A stretch of DNA of 64,000 bases from Bacteroidaceae bacterium (GCA_017547165.1 JAFYQK010000010.1:1-64000); one strand, 5' to 3'. Numbered from the stretch's first letter, positions 16,878 to 26,431 are shown. The notes: generated from the letters alone by a model not told the origin. Program-made: numbers and translations.

Positions 16878-17513
16878 TTAATCTACGAAACGGTACTTCT
16901 GCTTATCGCGGGGCTTTGCATCAGGGGTCTCGTCGGGATAACCGAAACCTACGCAGAGGCAGAGTTCATAACCCTCGGAGAATCCAAGTTTCTCAAGGAC
17001 AGGACGGCATTCCTCATTATCAGTAAGGAAACGTACAGGACTACCCAGACAGATAGAACCCACGCCCATACTCCATGCAGAGAGCACCATGTTCTCTGCA
17101 AGAAGACCACAATCGTAGGCAGAGAAATCGTATGACTTGTCACGAGCGATGAAGGTCATGACAGGAGCACCACGGAAACAACCAGCCACCATGGCAGAGT
17201 CCATCTGGGGATGTCCCTTGGCCATAGCGGCCTTTATCTCGTTCATGAGAGCAGGATTGTCTACCACACGGATTTCCCACGACTGCTTGTTCTGACCATT
17301 AGGAGCATTGATACCGCAATCCAGAATCTGTGTCATCACCTCGCGAGGCACTATCTCATCCTTGTACTTGCGTATGCTACGGCGAGACATGATAGTCTCC
17401 ACCACCTGGTTCTTTTCTTCCTGAGGAGTCATATTCTCTTTATTTTCTGCTGGTGCACATGACATGAGCAATGACATGATAGCGGCACCAAAAAGGATAC
17501 TTGTCTTTTTCAT
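16878..17513 (-). CDS. nitroreductase-family lipoprotein
   Basis: 211 residues from the ATG at 17513, which gives a clean lipoprotein signal (KKTSILFGAAIMSLLMSCAP, Cys at about 19). An earlier Met at 17540 would put nine extra residues before it. The nitroreductase fold starts VVETIMSRRSIRKYKDEIVP (FMN phosphate contacts at the RRS.R motif) and has CGINAPNGQNKQSWEIRVVD, the GLLAENMVLSAWSMGVGSIC segment and LCLCVGFGYPDE near the end. Family members reduce nitro compounds, quinones or flavins with FMN. Envelope attachment is unusual for the family but occurs in Bacteroidota. Cotranscribed with sstT. Confidence 0.88.
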   Translation of the reverse strand: MKKTSILFGAAIMSLLMSCAPAENKENMTPQEEKNQVVETIMSRRSIRKYKDEIVPREVMTQILDCGINAPNGQNKQSWEIRVVDNPALMNEIKAAMAKGHPQMDSAMVAGCFRGAPVMTFIARDKSYDFSAYDCGLLAENMVLSAWSMGVGSICLGSPVRFLTDNEECRPVLEKLGFSEGYELCLCVGFGYPDETPDAKPRDKQKYRFVD

Positions 17514-17529
17514 AAAGATTATTGTTGAA

Positions 17530-17549
17530 GGACGCTGCACGCAGCGTCC
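17530..17549. repeat. short perfect palindrome
   Basis: GGACGCTGC-AC-GCAGCGTCC, a 9-bp stem with a 2-nt loop, between the epimerase and nitroreductase genes. REP-like; it may protect or terminate the epimerase message. No T-run. Confidence 0.6.
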
Positions 17550-17600
17550 CTACATTCATAGATTACTAAACAAATTAGCAAAACGCTAAACATTAAACTC

Positions 17601-18776
17601 TCAACCCTTTGCGGCGATGCGCTCGAGTGACTGGTAAACCTGCATCAAGCCACGGGGAACGTGGAAGCAGCCCTTCCACTTGCCACCCTTGAGGGTAAGC
17701 AACACCTCGCCCTGACGGTTGAGATAACCGAACCATTCGGGATGCTCGGGATCCATGAAGTGACTCCATACATAATCGTGGATGCGCTCGAACCATGCAA
17801 GGCACTCCTCGCTACCGGTGAGTTCATAGCCCTTGATCATGGTGATGAGAGTCTCGATGTGAACCCACCACAACTTCTGGTCCCACTCCAACTGCTGCAT
17901 CGGACGGTTCAAGCGGTCCATGAAGTAGAAGATGCCTCCGAACTTCTCGTCCCAACCATACTCCACCTCGGCAAGGGCAATCTTCACGGCCTTCTCAATG
18001 AGGGCCTGGTCGCCCAAGCGCTTGCCAAGGTCCATGATGAACCACATGGCCTCGATGGCATGACCGGGATTCAACAGACGGCCATCCATGCAATCCACCA
18101 TCTCGTTGTTGGTGCCAAGGTGCTCTACAATCAAACCAAGTTCGGGACGATAGAAAACATCCATCACCTCGTGAACACAGGTTTCTATGGTCTTGTCGAG
18201 GAAGTCCTTGTCGAGCAGAGACTCAATCTCAAGTGCCACATTGCAGAGAATCATGGGCAGGGCAAAGCTCTTCAGTGCACGAGCACCGGGTGCTGCCTTT
18301 GACCAACGGCCCTTGGGGTTGTCCACCTTGGAGAGGACGATATCAAAGGTCTTCTTGGCTATCTCGGCATATTCCTGATTGCCTGTAGCAATGGAAAGCT
18401 GACCGAAGGCAATAACAGCAAAGGTGTATGAGAAGATGTTATAAGGCTCTACCAGAGGATTACCCTCGCGGTCGAGAGCGAAGTACCAGTTGAGGTTGCC
18501 ATCGTGACCATACTTCTTCAGGAACTCGGCACCCTGAATGGCTGCATCCAACCATTCCTGACGCTTCTCTACCTTATTATATAATGTAGACAGCATCCAC
18601 ACCTCGCGGCCCTGAAGCCAGATGAACTTGTCGGTATCGAAAACCTCACCGTCGCGCTCAAGGCAGGTGAAGTAACCGCCAAACTCCTTATCGATGCTCT
18701 TCTCCATCCAGAAAGGCATCACTCTATCCAAAAGCTCAGACTTATACTGCTGAGCAAGCTGTTTGAAATCTATCAT
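17601..18776 (-). CDS. nanE: N-acylglucosamine 2-epimerase (AGE family)
   Basis: 391 residues, the normal length for the (alpha/alpha)6-barrel AGE family. Visible landmarks are PFWMEKSIDKEFGGYFTCLE at the N-terminus, GREVWMLSTLYN, the His segment NPGHAIEAMWFIMDL (about 240-255) and the second His region WWVHIETLITM (about 308-318). In Bacteroides this family supplies the ManNAc-to-GlcNAc step of sialic acid breakdown (the B. fragilis NanE type) in place of the proteobacterial NanE. The upstream lyase, which makes ManNAc, and transporter in the same direction support that role. The gap to the symporter gene is 89 nt. Cellobiose 2-epimerase is the main alternative in this fold but fits the context less well. 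Confidence 0.88.
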   Translation of the reverse strand: MIDFKQLAQQYKSELLDRVMPFWMEKSIDKEFGGYFTCLERDGEVFDTDKFIWLQGREVWMLSTLYNKVEKRQEWLDAAIQGAEFLKKYGHDGNLNWYFALDREGNPLVEPYNIFSYTFAVIAFGQLSIATGNQEYAEIAKKTFDIVLSKVDNPKGRWSKAAPGARALKSFALPMILCNVALEIESLLDKDFLDKTIETCVHEVMDVFYRPELGLIVEHLGTNNEMVDCMDGRLLNPGHAIEAMWFIMDLGKRLGDQALIEKAVKIALAEVEYGWDEKFGGIFYFMDRLNRPMQQLEWDQKLWWVHIETLITMIKGYELTGSEECLAWFERIHDYVWSHFMDPEHPEWFGYLNRQGEVLLTLKGGKWKGCFHVPRGLMQVYQSLERIAAKG

Positions 18777-18865
18777 GTGTTTTGTGTTTTTTTGATTTTA
18801 ACCAGATAAACCAGAGAGTCTGGATAATCTAGGGAAAGCAGACTATCCAGATGTCTAGTATTATT

Positions 18866-21376
18866 TTAATTCTTCTTGCTTGGCATGATGAGAGAGAATA
18901 TCCATGCTACGATGACGCTTACTACCATACCTGTTGCACCAAAGAGGAAGAAGTTGGCATCGGCATAAGCATTCATCCAGAACACTACAGCCTCACCTGC
19001 TATGAAGCCAATCATAGCAGACCATCCCTTCACCTTGGGCATGAATACAGCGATGAAGAACAATCCACCAAGACCACTGGTGAGCAGACCCAATATCTCG
19101 TTGAAGTAATCGAGCAATGACTGGATGTTCCATGTTGCCATGAAGAGGGCAACGACCAAACCAATCAAACCGCTGACCATAGAAGCCCAACGTGCCACGA
19201 CAAGCAGTTGGTGATCGGTGGTTGAAGGACGGAAGCGCTTCCAGAAGTCAACAGAGAAAGCGGTGGATACGCTATTGATATTGCTTGAAATGGTACTCAT
19301 GGTTGCGGCAAAGATTGCAGCAATAAGGGCACCGGCAATACCTGCTGGCATCTGACTCATCATGAAGAAGGGGAAGATGGCATCGGACTGTGTCATTGTT
19401 ACATCCAACTCTACAGGATTGGTCTTGTAGAATGTGTACAAACCTGTACCAATCATATAGAATGCTACTGAAACGAACACGCTCATAACACCATTTACCA
19501 AAATGCCACGACCTGCAGACTTCTCATCAGAAGTAGTAAGATAACGCTGAATGACGGTCTGGTCGGAGGTGTAAGAGATAAGGTTGTTGGCAATGCCACC
19601 CACCAAGATTACCCACCATGTGGCTTGTGACCATGAATTGCTCCAATCGAAGAGACGTAATTTATCGTTCTCAAGTGCTATATCAATACATCCAGAGAAG
19701 CCACCCTCTGTATTCATGGCAAGGTATATTACAGAGAAGATAGCTCCACCTACCAGAATTATACCCTGAACAACATCGCCCCAAATAACGGCCTCAACAC
19801 CACCCATGGTACAATAAACGATGGTAACCAAACCCATCAGAACAATGCAAAGATAGATATCGATACCTGTAACAGCGGTAAGTGCCAAAGATGGCAAGTA
19901 GAGCACAAGAGCCATACGAGCTACCATGAAGACACAGAACAATGCTGATGCCAACAAGCGTGTGGCTGTATTGAAACGCTGCTCAAGAATCTCGTAAGCA
20001 CTGGTCACATTGAGTTTGCGGAAATATGGCAAATAGTACCAGATTACGGGGAAACTGACAAGAAGTATCATCCAAAGCATAGGATAATAGGTCCAGTCGG
20101 TTGTGTATGCCTTAGCAGGGATAGCCATATAGGTAATGGCGGAAAGCATAGTGGCATAGATACTGATACCAGCTGCCCACCAGGGAATACGACCACCTCC
20201 TTTGAAGAAATCATCGGCTCCATTCTCCTTGCGCATAAAATATATACCCATACCAAGCATAGCTGCGAGGTAGAGAACAAGCACTGTCCAATTGAGCCAA
20301 CCGAAGTTCTTCTCGTTAGTAACCTCCACATGTGTCACATCTGCACTACGCACTCCTGGCATAATCTCGCCACCGCTATAACTCCATCCTGTGCCACCAA
20401 TCTCTGCGGTGAGGCAAGCTCCAGCACGAGCCAAAAGACTATCACCAGGAAGCAAAGCCCATGAATCAGTGATTGTATGATAAGTGAGTACATCCTTGCG
20501 GAACTTGTACCACTCGGGATTGTGACGCAGATAGAGACTATCCTGACGACCCTGAATTGCGCTTAAGAAAATATCAAAGTCAACACCACCAAAAAAGAGC
20601 ACATGACTATAGCCAGAGGCAGCAGAAGTGCTACCTACTATTGCCTGACGGTGGAGTTCGCGAGTGCCATCCTCAGCATCTACCCAGACTGATGCTAGTG
20701 AAGTGCGAGTCCATTCCTTAGTGGCAAGATTGAGACACAGACCATCTGTGTGAACTACAGCAGAGAGTTCAAGAGAATCGATGCGAGGCTGATATCCACC
20801 AAAAATAAACAGCGAATAACCTTTAGCCGTATTTTGTACTGCTAAACATGGTTGCAGACGGCATGCATCAGGCATGGTGGCAAGGTGGGTCCAAACAGTA
20901 TCAGTAACAGGGTATGCCAAAGAGTAAACATCGCTGTTAGGTACTCCATTTGATTGGCCACCGGCAACATATATGACACCATTGTGGTAAGTAGCCGCAA
21001 AATTATCAAGTCCCTTCGGCAAAGCAGGAAGGTCGACGTAATCGGCACCGAAAGATGGTTTCAAACTGCATTTTTGAATTGAAGCAAGACCATCAGTTCC
21101 ACCCATTACCACAACCCCATCAGCAACTTGCACACTGGCGCCATAGGCTGAGGGATAGAAAAATTTCTGTCCACCATCGGCACATGACAACTCAGGGAAA
21201 TTACATCCGCCCATGGTCCATAACTTGCCATTGAGCCACCCGGCATAATGTCCGGAAACCCCCTGATCGCCAGTCTTACTTGTTCCCAAAGGTGGAGTGG
21301 AAGTAACAGAAACACGATTCTGTCCCCAGCTTAACAAGGGACAGAATACTATGAGAAATAAAAGGAGTTTTTTCAT
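18866..21376 (-). CDS. Kelch-type sialic acid mutarotase fused to a sodium:solute symporter
   Basis: 836 residues. A signal peptide (residues 1-18, LLFLIVFCPLLSWGQ) is followed by a Kelch propeller of the cyclically permuted NanM/YjhT type (about 25-350; repeats such as GHYAGWLNGKLWTMGGCNFP, GVIYVAGGQSNGVPNSDVY and YSLFIFGGYQPRIDSLE). A sodium:solute symporter domain with about thirteen helices follows (about 360-836; YATMLSAITYMAIPAKAYTT, SDQTVIQRYLTTSDEKSAG and AATMSTISSNINSVSTAFSV). The propeller would face the periplasm, equilibrating sialic acid anomers next to the carrier. The lyase lies 27 nt upstream and the epimerase 89 nt downstream. Confidence 0.9.
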   Translation of the reverse strand: MKKLLLFLIVFCPLLSWGQNRVSVTSTPPLGTSKTGDQGVSGHYAGWLNGKLWTMGGCNFPELSCADGGQKFFYPSAYGASVQVADGVVVMGGTDGLASIQKCSLKPSFGADYVDLPALPKGLDNFAATYHNGVIYVAGGQSNGVPNSDVYSLAYPVTDTVWTHLATMPDACRLQPCLAVQNTAKGYSLFIFGGYQPRIDSLELSAVVHTDGLCLNLATKEWTRTSLASVWVDAEDGTRELHRQAIVGSTSAASGYSHVLFFGGVDFDIFLSAIQGRQDSLYLRHNPEWYKFRKDVLTYHTITDSWALLPGDSLLARAGACLTAEIGGTGWSYSGGEIMPGVRSADVTHVEVTNEKNFGWLNWTVLVLYLAAMLGMGIYFMRKENGADDFFKGGGRIPWWAAGISIYATMLSAITYMAIPAKAYTTDWTYYPMLWMILLVSFPVIWYYLPYFRKLNVTSAYEILEQRFNTATRLLASALFCVFMVARMALVLYLPSLALTAVTGIDIYLCIVLMGLVTIVYCTMGGVEAVIWGDVVQGIILVGGAIFSVIYLAMNTEGGFSGCIDIALENDKLRLFDWSNSWSQATWWVILVGGIANNLISYTSDQTVIQRYLTTSDEKSAGRGILVNGVMSVFVSVAFYMIGTGLYTFYKTNPVELDVTMTQSDAIFPFFMMSQMPAGIAGALIAAIFAATMSTISSNINSVSTAFSVDFWKRFRPSTTDHQLLVVARWASMVSGLIGLVVALFMATWNIQSLLDYFNEILGLLTSGLGGLFFIAVFMPKVKGWSAMIGFIAGEAVVFWMNAYADANFFLFGATGMVVSVIVAWIFSLIMPSKKN

Positions 21377-21403
21377 TCTTGAAAGTGTTCTTGTTTCGTG
21401 AAC

Positions 21404-22330
21404 TTAAAACTTATTGCAACGTTCAAAGAAATTGATTGCCTCAAGCTCCGCACGCATAGCATCCTCTTCCTCCTGAGTAAGGTTTTGGAATGGAGTACGG
21501 TTGGGGCCAAGGTCCAAACCGATGAGCTTCATGATACGCTTGCCACCAACGATGTTGCCACGGAAATGACAGATGACATTGATAACCTCCTGAGAGAAGT
21601 TCTGCAACTCGCGTGCCTTCTCCAAGTCGCCCTCCTTCCAAGCATCAATGATACCAACGAGGTTGACACCGTTGTAGTTGGTAGTACCACCGATACCACC
21701 CTGGGCACCACCCATAGCAAGTGAGGGAAGGATGGTCTCGTCCTGACCATGAAGCATATCAAACTTACCACCGGCATACAGACGACACTGGTTGTACTCG
21801 TAGATACTCTCAAAGGTGTACTTGATACCGGCAAAGTTGGGGATGCGACCGTCAACTGCCTCGAGCAACTTCACCATGGGCAGGAAAGCACCATTGAAGG
21901 CGGGGATATGATAGTAATAGAAAGGCAGATTGGGAGCGCCGGCAGCAATCTCCTCGCAATACTTAACCAACTCCTCGATACGACCAATCTTGGGGAATGG
22001 AGGTGCCATAGCACCAATGCCCCATGCACCTATCTTCTGTGCGTGCTCAGCCAACATGCGAGAGTTGCGAACACAACAAGAACCAACATGCACAATAACC
22101 TTGAATTCGCTTGGTAATGCCTTAGCAGCCTCTACCCAAGCCTCAGCCAAACGCATGCGCTCTTCCTCGGTGAGCATATAACCCTCGCCACTACTACCGT
22201 TGATGAATACACCCTGCATGCCGTTCTTCTGCAACATAGCAGCATAAGCGGGAATGGGTTCCAAGTTCACATCACCATTAGCATAGAAAGGGGTAAATGG
22301 AGCATCGATAAGTCCGATAATCTTTTCCAT
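21404..22330 (-). CDS. nanA: N-acetylneuraminate lyase
   Basis: 308 residues, the usual size for this class I (Schiff-base) aldolase of the DHDPS/NAL superfamily. FINGSSGEGYMLTEEERMRL (about 42-61) carries the carboxylate-binding GSSGE. YYYHIPAF holds the catalytic Tyr (about 140), and FAGIKYTFESIYEYNQC holds the Schiff-base Lys (about 168). The GSSGE and YYYHIP motifs point to sialic acid lyase rather than DapA. It splits N-acetylneuraminate into ManNAc and pyruvate in the cytosol. First gene of the lyase/transporter/epimerase set. I found no clear TAnnTTTG in the 141-bp gap upstream, which holds palindromic array D. Confidence 0.93.
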   Translation of the reverse strand: MEKIIGLIDAPFTPFYANGDVNLEPIPAYAAMLQKNGMQGVFINGSSGEGYMLTEEERMRLAEAWVEAAKALPSEFKVIVHVGSCCVRNSRMLAEHAQKIGAWGIGAMAPPFPKIGRIEELVKYCEEIAAGAPNLPFYYYHIPAFNGAFLPMVKLLEAVDGRIPNFAGIKYTFESIYEYNQCRLYAGGKFDMLHGQDETILPSLAMGGAQGGIGGTTNYNGVNLVGIIDAWKEGDLEKARELQNFSQEVINVICHFRGNIVGGKRIMKLIGLDLGPNRTPFQNLTQEEEDAMRAELEAINFFERCNKF

Positions 22331-22385
22331 AATGATATTTGTTTGTTTAAGTTTTGATTTTACTTTTGATTATATCTTCAGTTTG

Positions 22386-22469
22386 AAGACAATGTATTGT
22401 TTGAGTTAAAACACCATATTGTTTCGCCTCAAACAATACTTTGTAAAAGGTCAAACAATACGGTGTCTT
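22386..22469. repeat. palindromic-unit array D (22-nt family)
   Basis: The 84-bp element is symmetric about 22427/22428. Outer arms AAGACAatGTATTGTTTGA (22386-22404) and TCAAACAATACggTGTCTT (22451-22469) pair over 19 bp with two mismatches. TATTGTTT occurs at 22395 and 22417, and AAACAATA at 22431 and 22453, both spaced exactly 22 nt. It begins three bases past the GH95 stop codon and upstream of nanA. Confidence 0.8.
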
Positions 22470-22471
22470 TT

Positions 22472-24943
22472 TTATTGCATTTCTATAGTGTAGGTCTCCC
22501 CTACCTTAGTCTTGCTTAAAACGATGGTGTTCGCGTCCTTTGCCTTGAACTTAACCTTCTTGCCGGCAGAGTTGCGCATGGTCTTGCCTGCGATACCAGG
22601 ATACTGGATATAGAGAGGCTGACCAGCATGGCTCTTAACACTAACAACAGTTAGTTTACCCTGCTTCCAGTCCTGGTCTACGGTAAAGTTACCTACTGCC
22701 TTGAGACCATGAACATGTCCCTCTGATTCCCATGTGGATGGCATTGCGGGAAGGAGTTGCAAGGTGTCGGTATGGCTTTGAAGAAGCATCTCGGCAATAC
22801 CGGCACAGCAACCGAAGTTACCATCAATCTGGAAGGGTGCATGTGCATCGTAGAGGTTGTAGTAAACACCACCGGCATATTGGTTCAGACCATAGTCGGT
22901 AGAATGGCGCAGAGCATTCTTTAGGATCAGGTGCGCATGGTCACCGTCCAAGGCACGTGCCCAGAGGTTTACCTTCCATCCCATTGACCAACCTGTAGCA
23001 GCATCGCCACGGAGTTTCAGCGAGTTGACGGCAGGCTGGAAGTAAGGACTTGTAGGCGCTATCTGTGTCAGGGGATAGAGTGCCATCAGATGGCTCATGT
23101 GGCGATGGTCGGGGTCGTCGCTCACATGGTAGGGGCTATACTTCCATTCGCGAAGGATGATGTCACCCTTGTTGATGCCATTACGACCATCCACCCAAGC
23201 ACGGTGCTTGTCGGTACGAGCGTCGTAAACCTCGGTGTGCAAACCCTTATCGGTCTTCTCCAGATAGTTCTTCAACTTGGCAAGGTCCTCCTTGGTAAGC
23301 CCTGTTACCTCGTTACCCAACACTCTCTGCGCCTTGTCAACACAAAGCAACAGGTTGTAAATCAACTGCTGTGCATGAGCAGTACCGTCCTCCTTAGGAT
23401 GTGAGTTCTGCTCTGCGCTATACTCATCGGGGGCCTCGTAGGTGCCATCCTGTGCCACCTTCATGCGTTCGAACCAGAACTCTGCACAAGACCACATTGC
23501 GGGGAAAGCCTTGGCGAGGAAGTCCTTGTCAAGAGTGTAGCGATAATGTTGCCACAAGTGTGTGCAATACCATGCATTGGCAACGAAGTAGTTGGTTCCC
23601 CAGATACTCATACCACCAAACAGACTGCTCTCGGTGAAGACGGTCCAACCCTTCTCCACACCAGCATACTTTTTGGCAGCCTTCTTCCAATTCTCATCAC
23701 CAGCATTCTGGATGATATAATCGAGCAAAGGCATATGTAGCTCGCTCAGGTTGGTTGGCTCTGTGGGCCAATAGTTCATCTGTATGTTGATGTTGGTATG
23801 TATGTCGGAGTTCCAAGGCGCATTACTTTGGTTGTTCCATATACCCTGCAGGTTGTTGGGAGCCAAAAGTTCGCGGTTGCTGGAGATAGCCAGATAGCGA
23901 CCATAATAGAAGTACAACTGCTCCAGGAAGCGAGCCTCTGGGGTATCCAAATTCTTCAACTTATTATAATGATCGATAAGCTCGTTTGTGGGAAGAGAGT
24001 TCTTGGCATTAAGATTGAGAGAGACACGTCCGCTATATGAAAGGAAATTCTTTACATGATCAGTCTCAATGTTAGCAAATCCCTTCTTACATGCGTTCTT
24101 TACGCGAGACATCATTTCCTTACCAAGATCATCAAGTGACACTCCAGAAGTGCGCGTCTTGGTATTAGGAGCAAAGTCAGTACCTGCCGCCATATACATC
24201 ACCACCTCTTCAGCACCGACAACCTCGATACCCTTTTCGGTAGCACGAACATTACCTCCACCAATAGGCAGGACACACATCGTTGCTTGATACGCTACGG
24301 TTTCGAGTTTTCCGTTAAAGTCTGCATAGCACATAGTAGATGCATCTGTGGTATATTTGACAGGACTTGCATTGATGTCCATACCAGGAACAACAGAGAA
24401 AAGCAGATGTAATTTCTTCCTTCCTTTTGCACTATACTTCACCGCCATAACCTTGTCAGGATTACTCACCAGATATGTTCTGGTATAAGATGTCATGTGA
24501 GGTGCGCTCATACACTCTACCCTGCATACACCCTCCTGAAGGTCGAGGCTACGAATATAATCCTTCACCTCTGCATCCTTTCCAGGAAGAAATACACCAC
24601 TGAGATCTTCCACAAAGATGCTACCAAAATTTTTATACTGACCATAGCCACCGCCATAACCCTGCATGTCGCTTGGTTTGCCTGTCCAAAGAGTCTTCTC
24701 GTTAAACTGAATCTCGTCCTTATTTAGACCACCGAAAATGCTACCGCCCAACTGTCCGTTACCAATGGGGAGAGAATACTCCATCCACACATTTCTCACA
24801 CCTGTAGCAGTTGAAGGCACGTCGTACCACATTGTCATGGGATTCTTGGGAGTAAAATCCCTGGCACCCAAAGGCAAGCATACCAATGCCGCCAAACTCA
24901 ACACACCGAATTTAAATCTTCTCTTTAATTTATTCATGGTCAT
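22472..24943 (-). CDS. GH95 alpha-L-fucosidase
   Basis: 823 residues with a signal peptide (FGVLSLAALVCLPLGAR). GH95 hallmarks are the N-terminal beta-sandwich segment WMEYSLPIGNGQLGGSIFGG with IQFNEKTLWTGKPSD, the (alpha/alpha)6-barrel motifs NLQGIWNNQSNAPWNSDIHT, NINIQMNYWPTEPTNLSE and GDAATGWSMGWKVNLWARAL, and GGVYYNLYDAHAPFQIDGNF followed by G. GH95 enzymes remove alpha-1,2-linked fucose (or alpha-L-galactose) from mucin O-glycans and related structures by inversion. The protein is exported. It precedes the sialic acid genes on the same strand, so terminal fucose and sialic acid of the same glycans may be released and used together. A second possible start lies two codons downstream. Confidence 0.92.
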   Translation of the reverse strand: MTMNKLKRRFKFGVLSLAALVCLPLGARDFTPKNPMTMWYDVPSTATGVRNVWMEYSLPIGNGQLGGSIFGGLNKDEIQFNEKTLWTGKPSDMQGYGGGYGQYKNFGSIFVEDLSGVFLPGKDAEVKDYIRSLDLQEGVCRVECMSAPHMTSYTRTYLVSNPDKVMAVKYSAKGRKKLHLLFSVVPGMDINASPVKYTTDASTMCYADFNGKLETVAYQATMCVLPIGGGNVRATEKGIEVVGAEEVVMYMAAGTDFAPNTKTRTSGVSLDDLGKEMMSRVKNACKKGFANIETDHVKNFLSYSGRVSLNLNAKNSLPTNELIDHYNKLKNLDTPEARFLEQLYFYYGRYLAISSNRELLAPNNLQGIWNNQSNAPWNSDIHTNINIQMNYWPTEPTNLSELHMPLLDYIIQNAGDENWKKAAKKYAGVEKGWTVFTESSLFGGMSIWGTNYFVANAWYCTHLWQHYRYTLDKDFLAKAFPAMWSCAEFWFERMKVAQDGTYEAPDEYSAEQNSHPKEDGTAHAQQLIYNLLLCVDKAQRVLGNEVTGLTKEDLAKLKNYLEKTDKGLHTEVYDARTDKHRAWVDGRNGINKGDIILREWKYSPYHVSDDPDHRHMSHLMALYPLTQIAPTSPYFQPAVNSLKLRGDAATGWSMGWKVNLWARALDGDHAHLILKNALRHSTDYGLNQYAGGVYYNLYDAHAPFQIDGNFGCCAGIAEMLLQSHTDTLQLLPAMPSTWESEGHVHGLKAVGNFTVDQDWKQGKLTVVSVKSHAGQPLYIQYPGIAGKTMRNSAGKKVKFKAKDANTIVLSKTKVGETYTIEMQ

Positions 24944-25093
24944 TAATATGTATTATACTCTTTACTCTTCGCTTGGATATAATTTAATTTCACTTCGCAC
25001 ATGTAAAGATACATAATAAAACGCACACAACAATACCCAAACAGTCACAAAGGGAAAATTCTAAAAACTTTTTCTAAAAAATACCGATATTTA

Positions 25094-25125
25094 TTTGGCG
25101 AATCGAAGCTATTATTATACCTTTG
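25094..25125 (+). promoter_or_regulatory. consensus promoter of tRNA-Thr
   Basis: TTTG (25094-25097), a 20-nt spacer, then TACCTTTG (25118-25125). This and the identically spaced tRNA-Asp promoter calibrate the promoter consensus used elsewhere in this annotation. Confidence 0.85.
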
Positions 25126-25137
25126 CGCCCGATTTTT

Positions 25138-25209
<72 letters not shown>

Positions 25210-25218
25210 CAAAAACAC

Positions 25219-25257
25219 AACGGAGAAGCTTCACATAGAGCTCCTCCGTTTTCTTTT
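25219..25257 (+). terminator. terminator of tRNA-Thr
   Basis: AACGGAG (25219-25225) pairs with CTCCGTT (25244-25250), with an inner AGCT/AGCT pairing, followed by TTCTTTT. Confidence 0.8.
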
Positions 25258-25339
25258 GCATTCCTACAAACAATTAGTATTGCGATTTTAATGGAATACT
25301 AATGCTATACGATATTAAACACTAATATTAGTCCTTTCA

Positions 25340-25939
25340 TTAGTCCTTTCCCTCCAGTTCCTCAATCTGCCTCAGGATATCATCTGCCGTACGGAGCATC
25401 TTTGTGAAAGTATATATGCCTATGCATCCTCCAATCAGTAATCCTATTCCGCCACTAATAAACACAATATAAAGTATTTCTCCCTGATAGTATTGCATCT
25501 TATCATAGACGAACCATGCCACAAATACAACCAGAAACGGTATGCCTATGCAATATGTCCACCAGAGACTCTGCTTCTTGAAGTTCAAGGTGTCTTTTCG
25601 TGCCTCAATCAAATTGCCTTCTATGAACTTATTGGGACGGAATCGCATATACATATAAAAATTATATAAGACACCAAAAGCAAAAAATCCTGCGGAGAAG
25701 ATGCAGAAAAACATTGATACCTTGCTGATGGTCGGCAAAACCAAAATAAAGAAAGGAATCATAATGAAACACACCATACCCTCCGCTATCAGTTGCCGGG
25801 TCAATTTGTCGGCCTTCTCCTTCATAGAACGGCGTATCAGACGCTCGTTTACGATAGTCTCCTTCTCCAGCTTTCTGGTGAGCAGCAGCAACTGTTCCTT
25901 CATCTCAAGCAACTCCTTTGAATCGATATTATTTGTCAT
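25340..25939 (-). CDS. hypothetical membrane protein downstream of an ECF sigma factor
   Basis: 199 residues from the ATG at 25939; a non-ATG start nine bases upstream is less likely. Residues 1-50 form a charged, probably coiled-coil helix (KELLEMKEQLLLLTRKLEKE). Hydrophobic pairs follow at about 55-100 and 125-180. A C-terminal charged tail ends RQIEELEGKD. Small proteins of this layout often sit next to ECF sigma genes in Bacteroidales, and a role as a membrane-bound regulator of the sigma factor is plausible but unproven. It starts 13 nt after the sigma stop codon, so the two are cotranscribed. No anti-sigma zinc motif is present. Confidence 0.65.
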   Translation of the reverse strand: MTNNIDSKELLEMKEQLLLLTRKLEKETIVNERLIRRSMKEKADKLTRQLIAEGMVCFIMIPFFILVLPTISKVSMFFCIFSAGFFAFGVLYNFYMYMRFRPNKFIEGNLIEARKDTLNFKKQSLWWTYCIGIPFLVVFVAWFVYDKMQYYQGEILYIVFISGGIGLLIGGCIGIYTFTKMLRTADDILRQIEELEGKD

Positions 25940-25951
25940 AATGGGCAAGTT

Positions 25952-26431
25952 TTATTGGTTTGACATTTTCTTCAACTCCTCCTTGATACGGTAGAGGCGC
26001 ACCGACACATTTTTCACCGTGATACCTACTATTGCCGCTATCTCGTCATAGGGTATACCCTCGAGCCACAACAGTACTATGGCGCGGTCAAAAGGTTTCA
26101 GTTGATGAATGCGCTGATACAGCATCTGTATCTGCTTCGAATCCTCATCCCTATCGTGGAAAAGGTCAATACCCATCTCCAACGGGATGCGCGAAGTGTG
26201 CTTCTTCTTGCGCTCCTGCGATATGCAGGTATTGAAACTGATGCGCCATATCCAAGTCTCCACCTTGCTCTCCCTCTTGAAGGACGCAAAACCTCTCCAC
26301 AGGTTAATCAACACCTCCTGAAACAGGTCATTCACTTCATCAGCATCCTTCGAAAACATAAAGCACACGGTGTAGATAGTGCCTTTGTGCACCCTCACCA
26401 TTTGTTCAAATTCTGTTTTCAATGTTTTCAT
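25952..26431 (-). CDS. ECF-type RNA polymerase sigma factor
   Basis: 159 residues. Region 2 contains YTVCFMFSKDADEVNDLFQE (about 18-37), VLINLWRGFASFKRESKVET and WIWRISFNTC. Region 4 has LKPFDRAIVLLWLEGIPYDE and IAAIVGITVKNVSVRLYRIK (HTH, about 130-150). First gene of a two-gene unit with a membrane protein that may control it. A TAGTTTTG element lies about 50 nt upstream. Confidence 0.92.
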   Translation of the reverse strand: MKTLKTEFEQMVRVHKGTIYTVCFMFSKDADEVNDLFQEVLINLWRGFASFKRESKVETWIWRISFNTCISQERKKKHTSRIPLEMGIDLFHDRDEDSKQIQMLYQRIHQLKPFDRAIVLLWLEGIPYDEIAAIVGITVKNVSVRLYRIKEELKKMSNQ

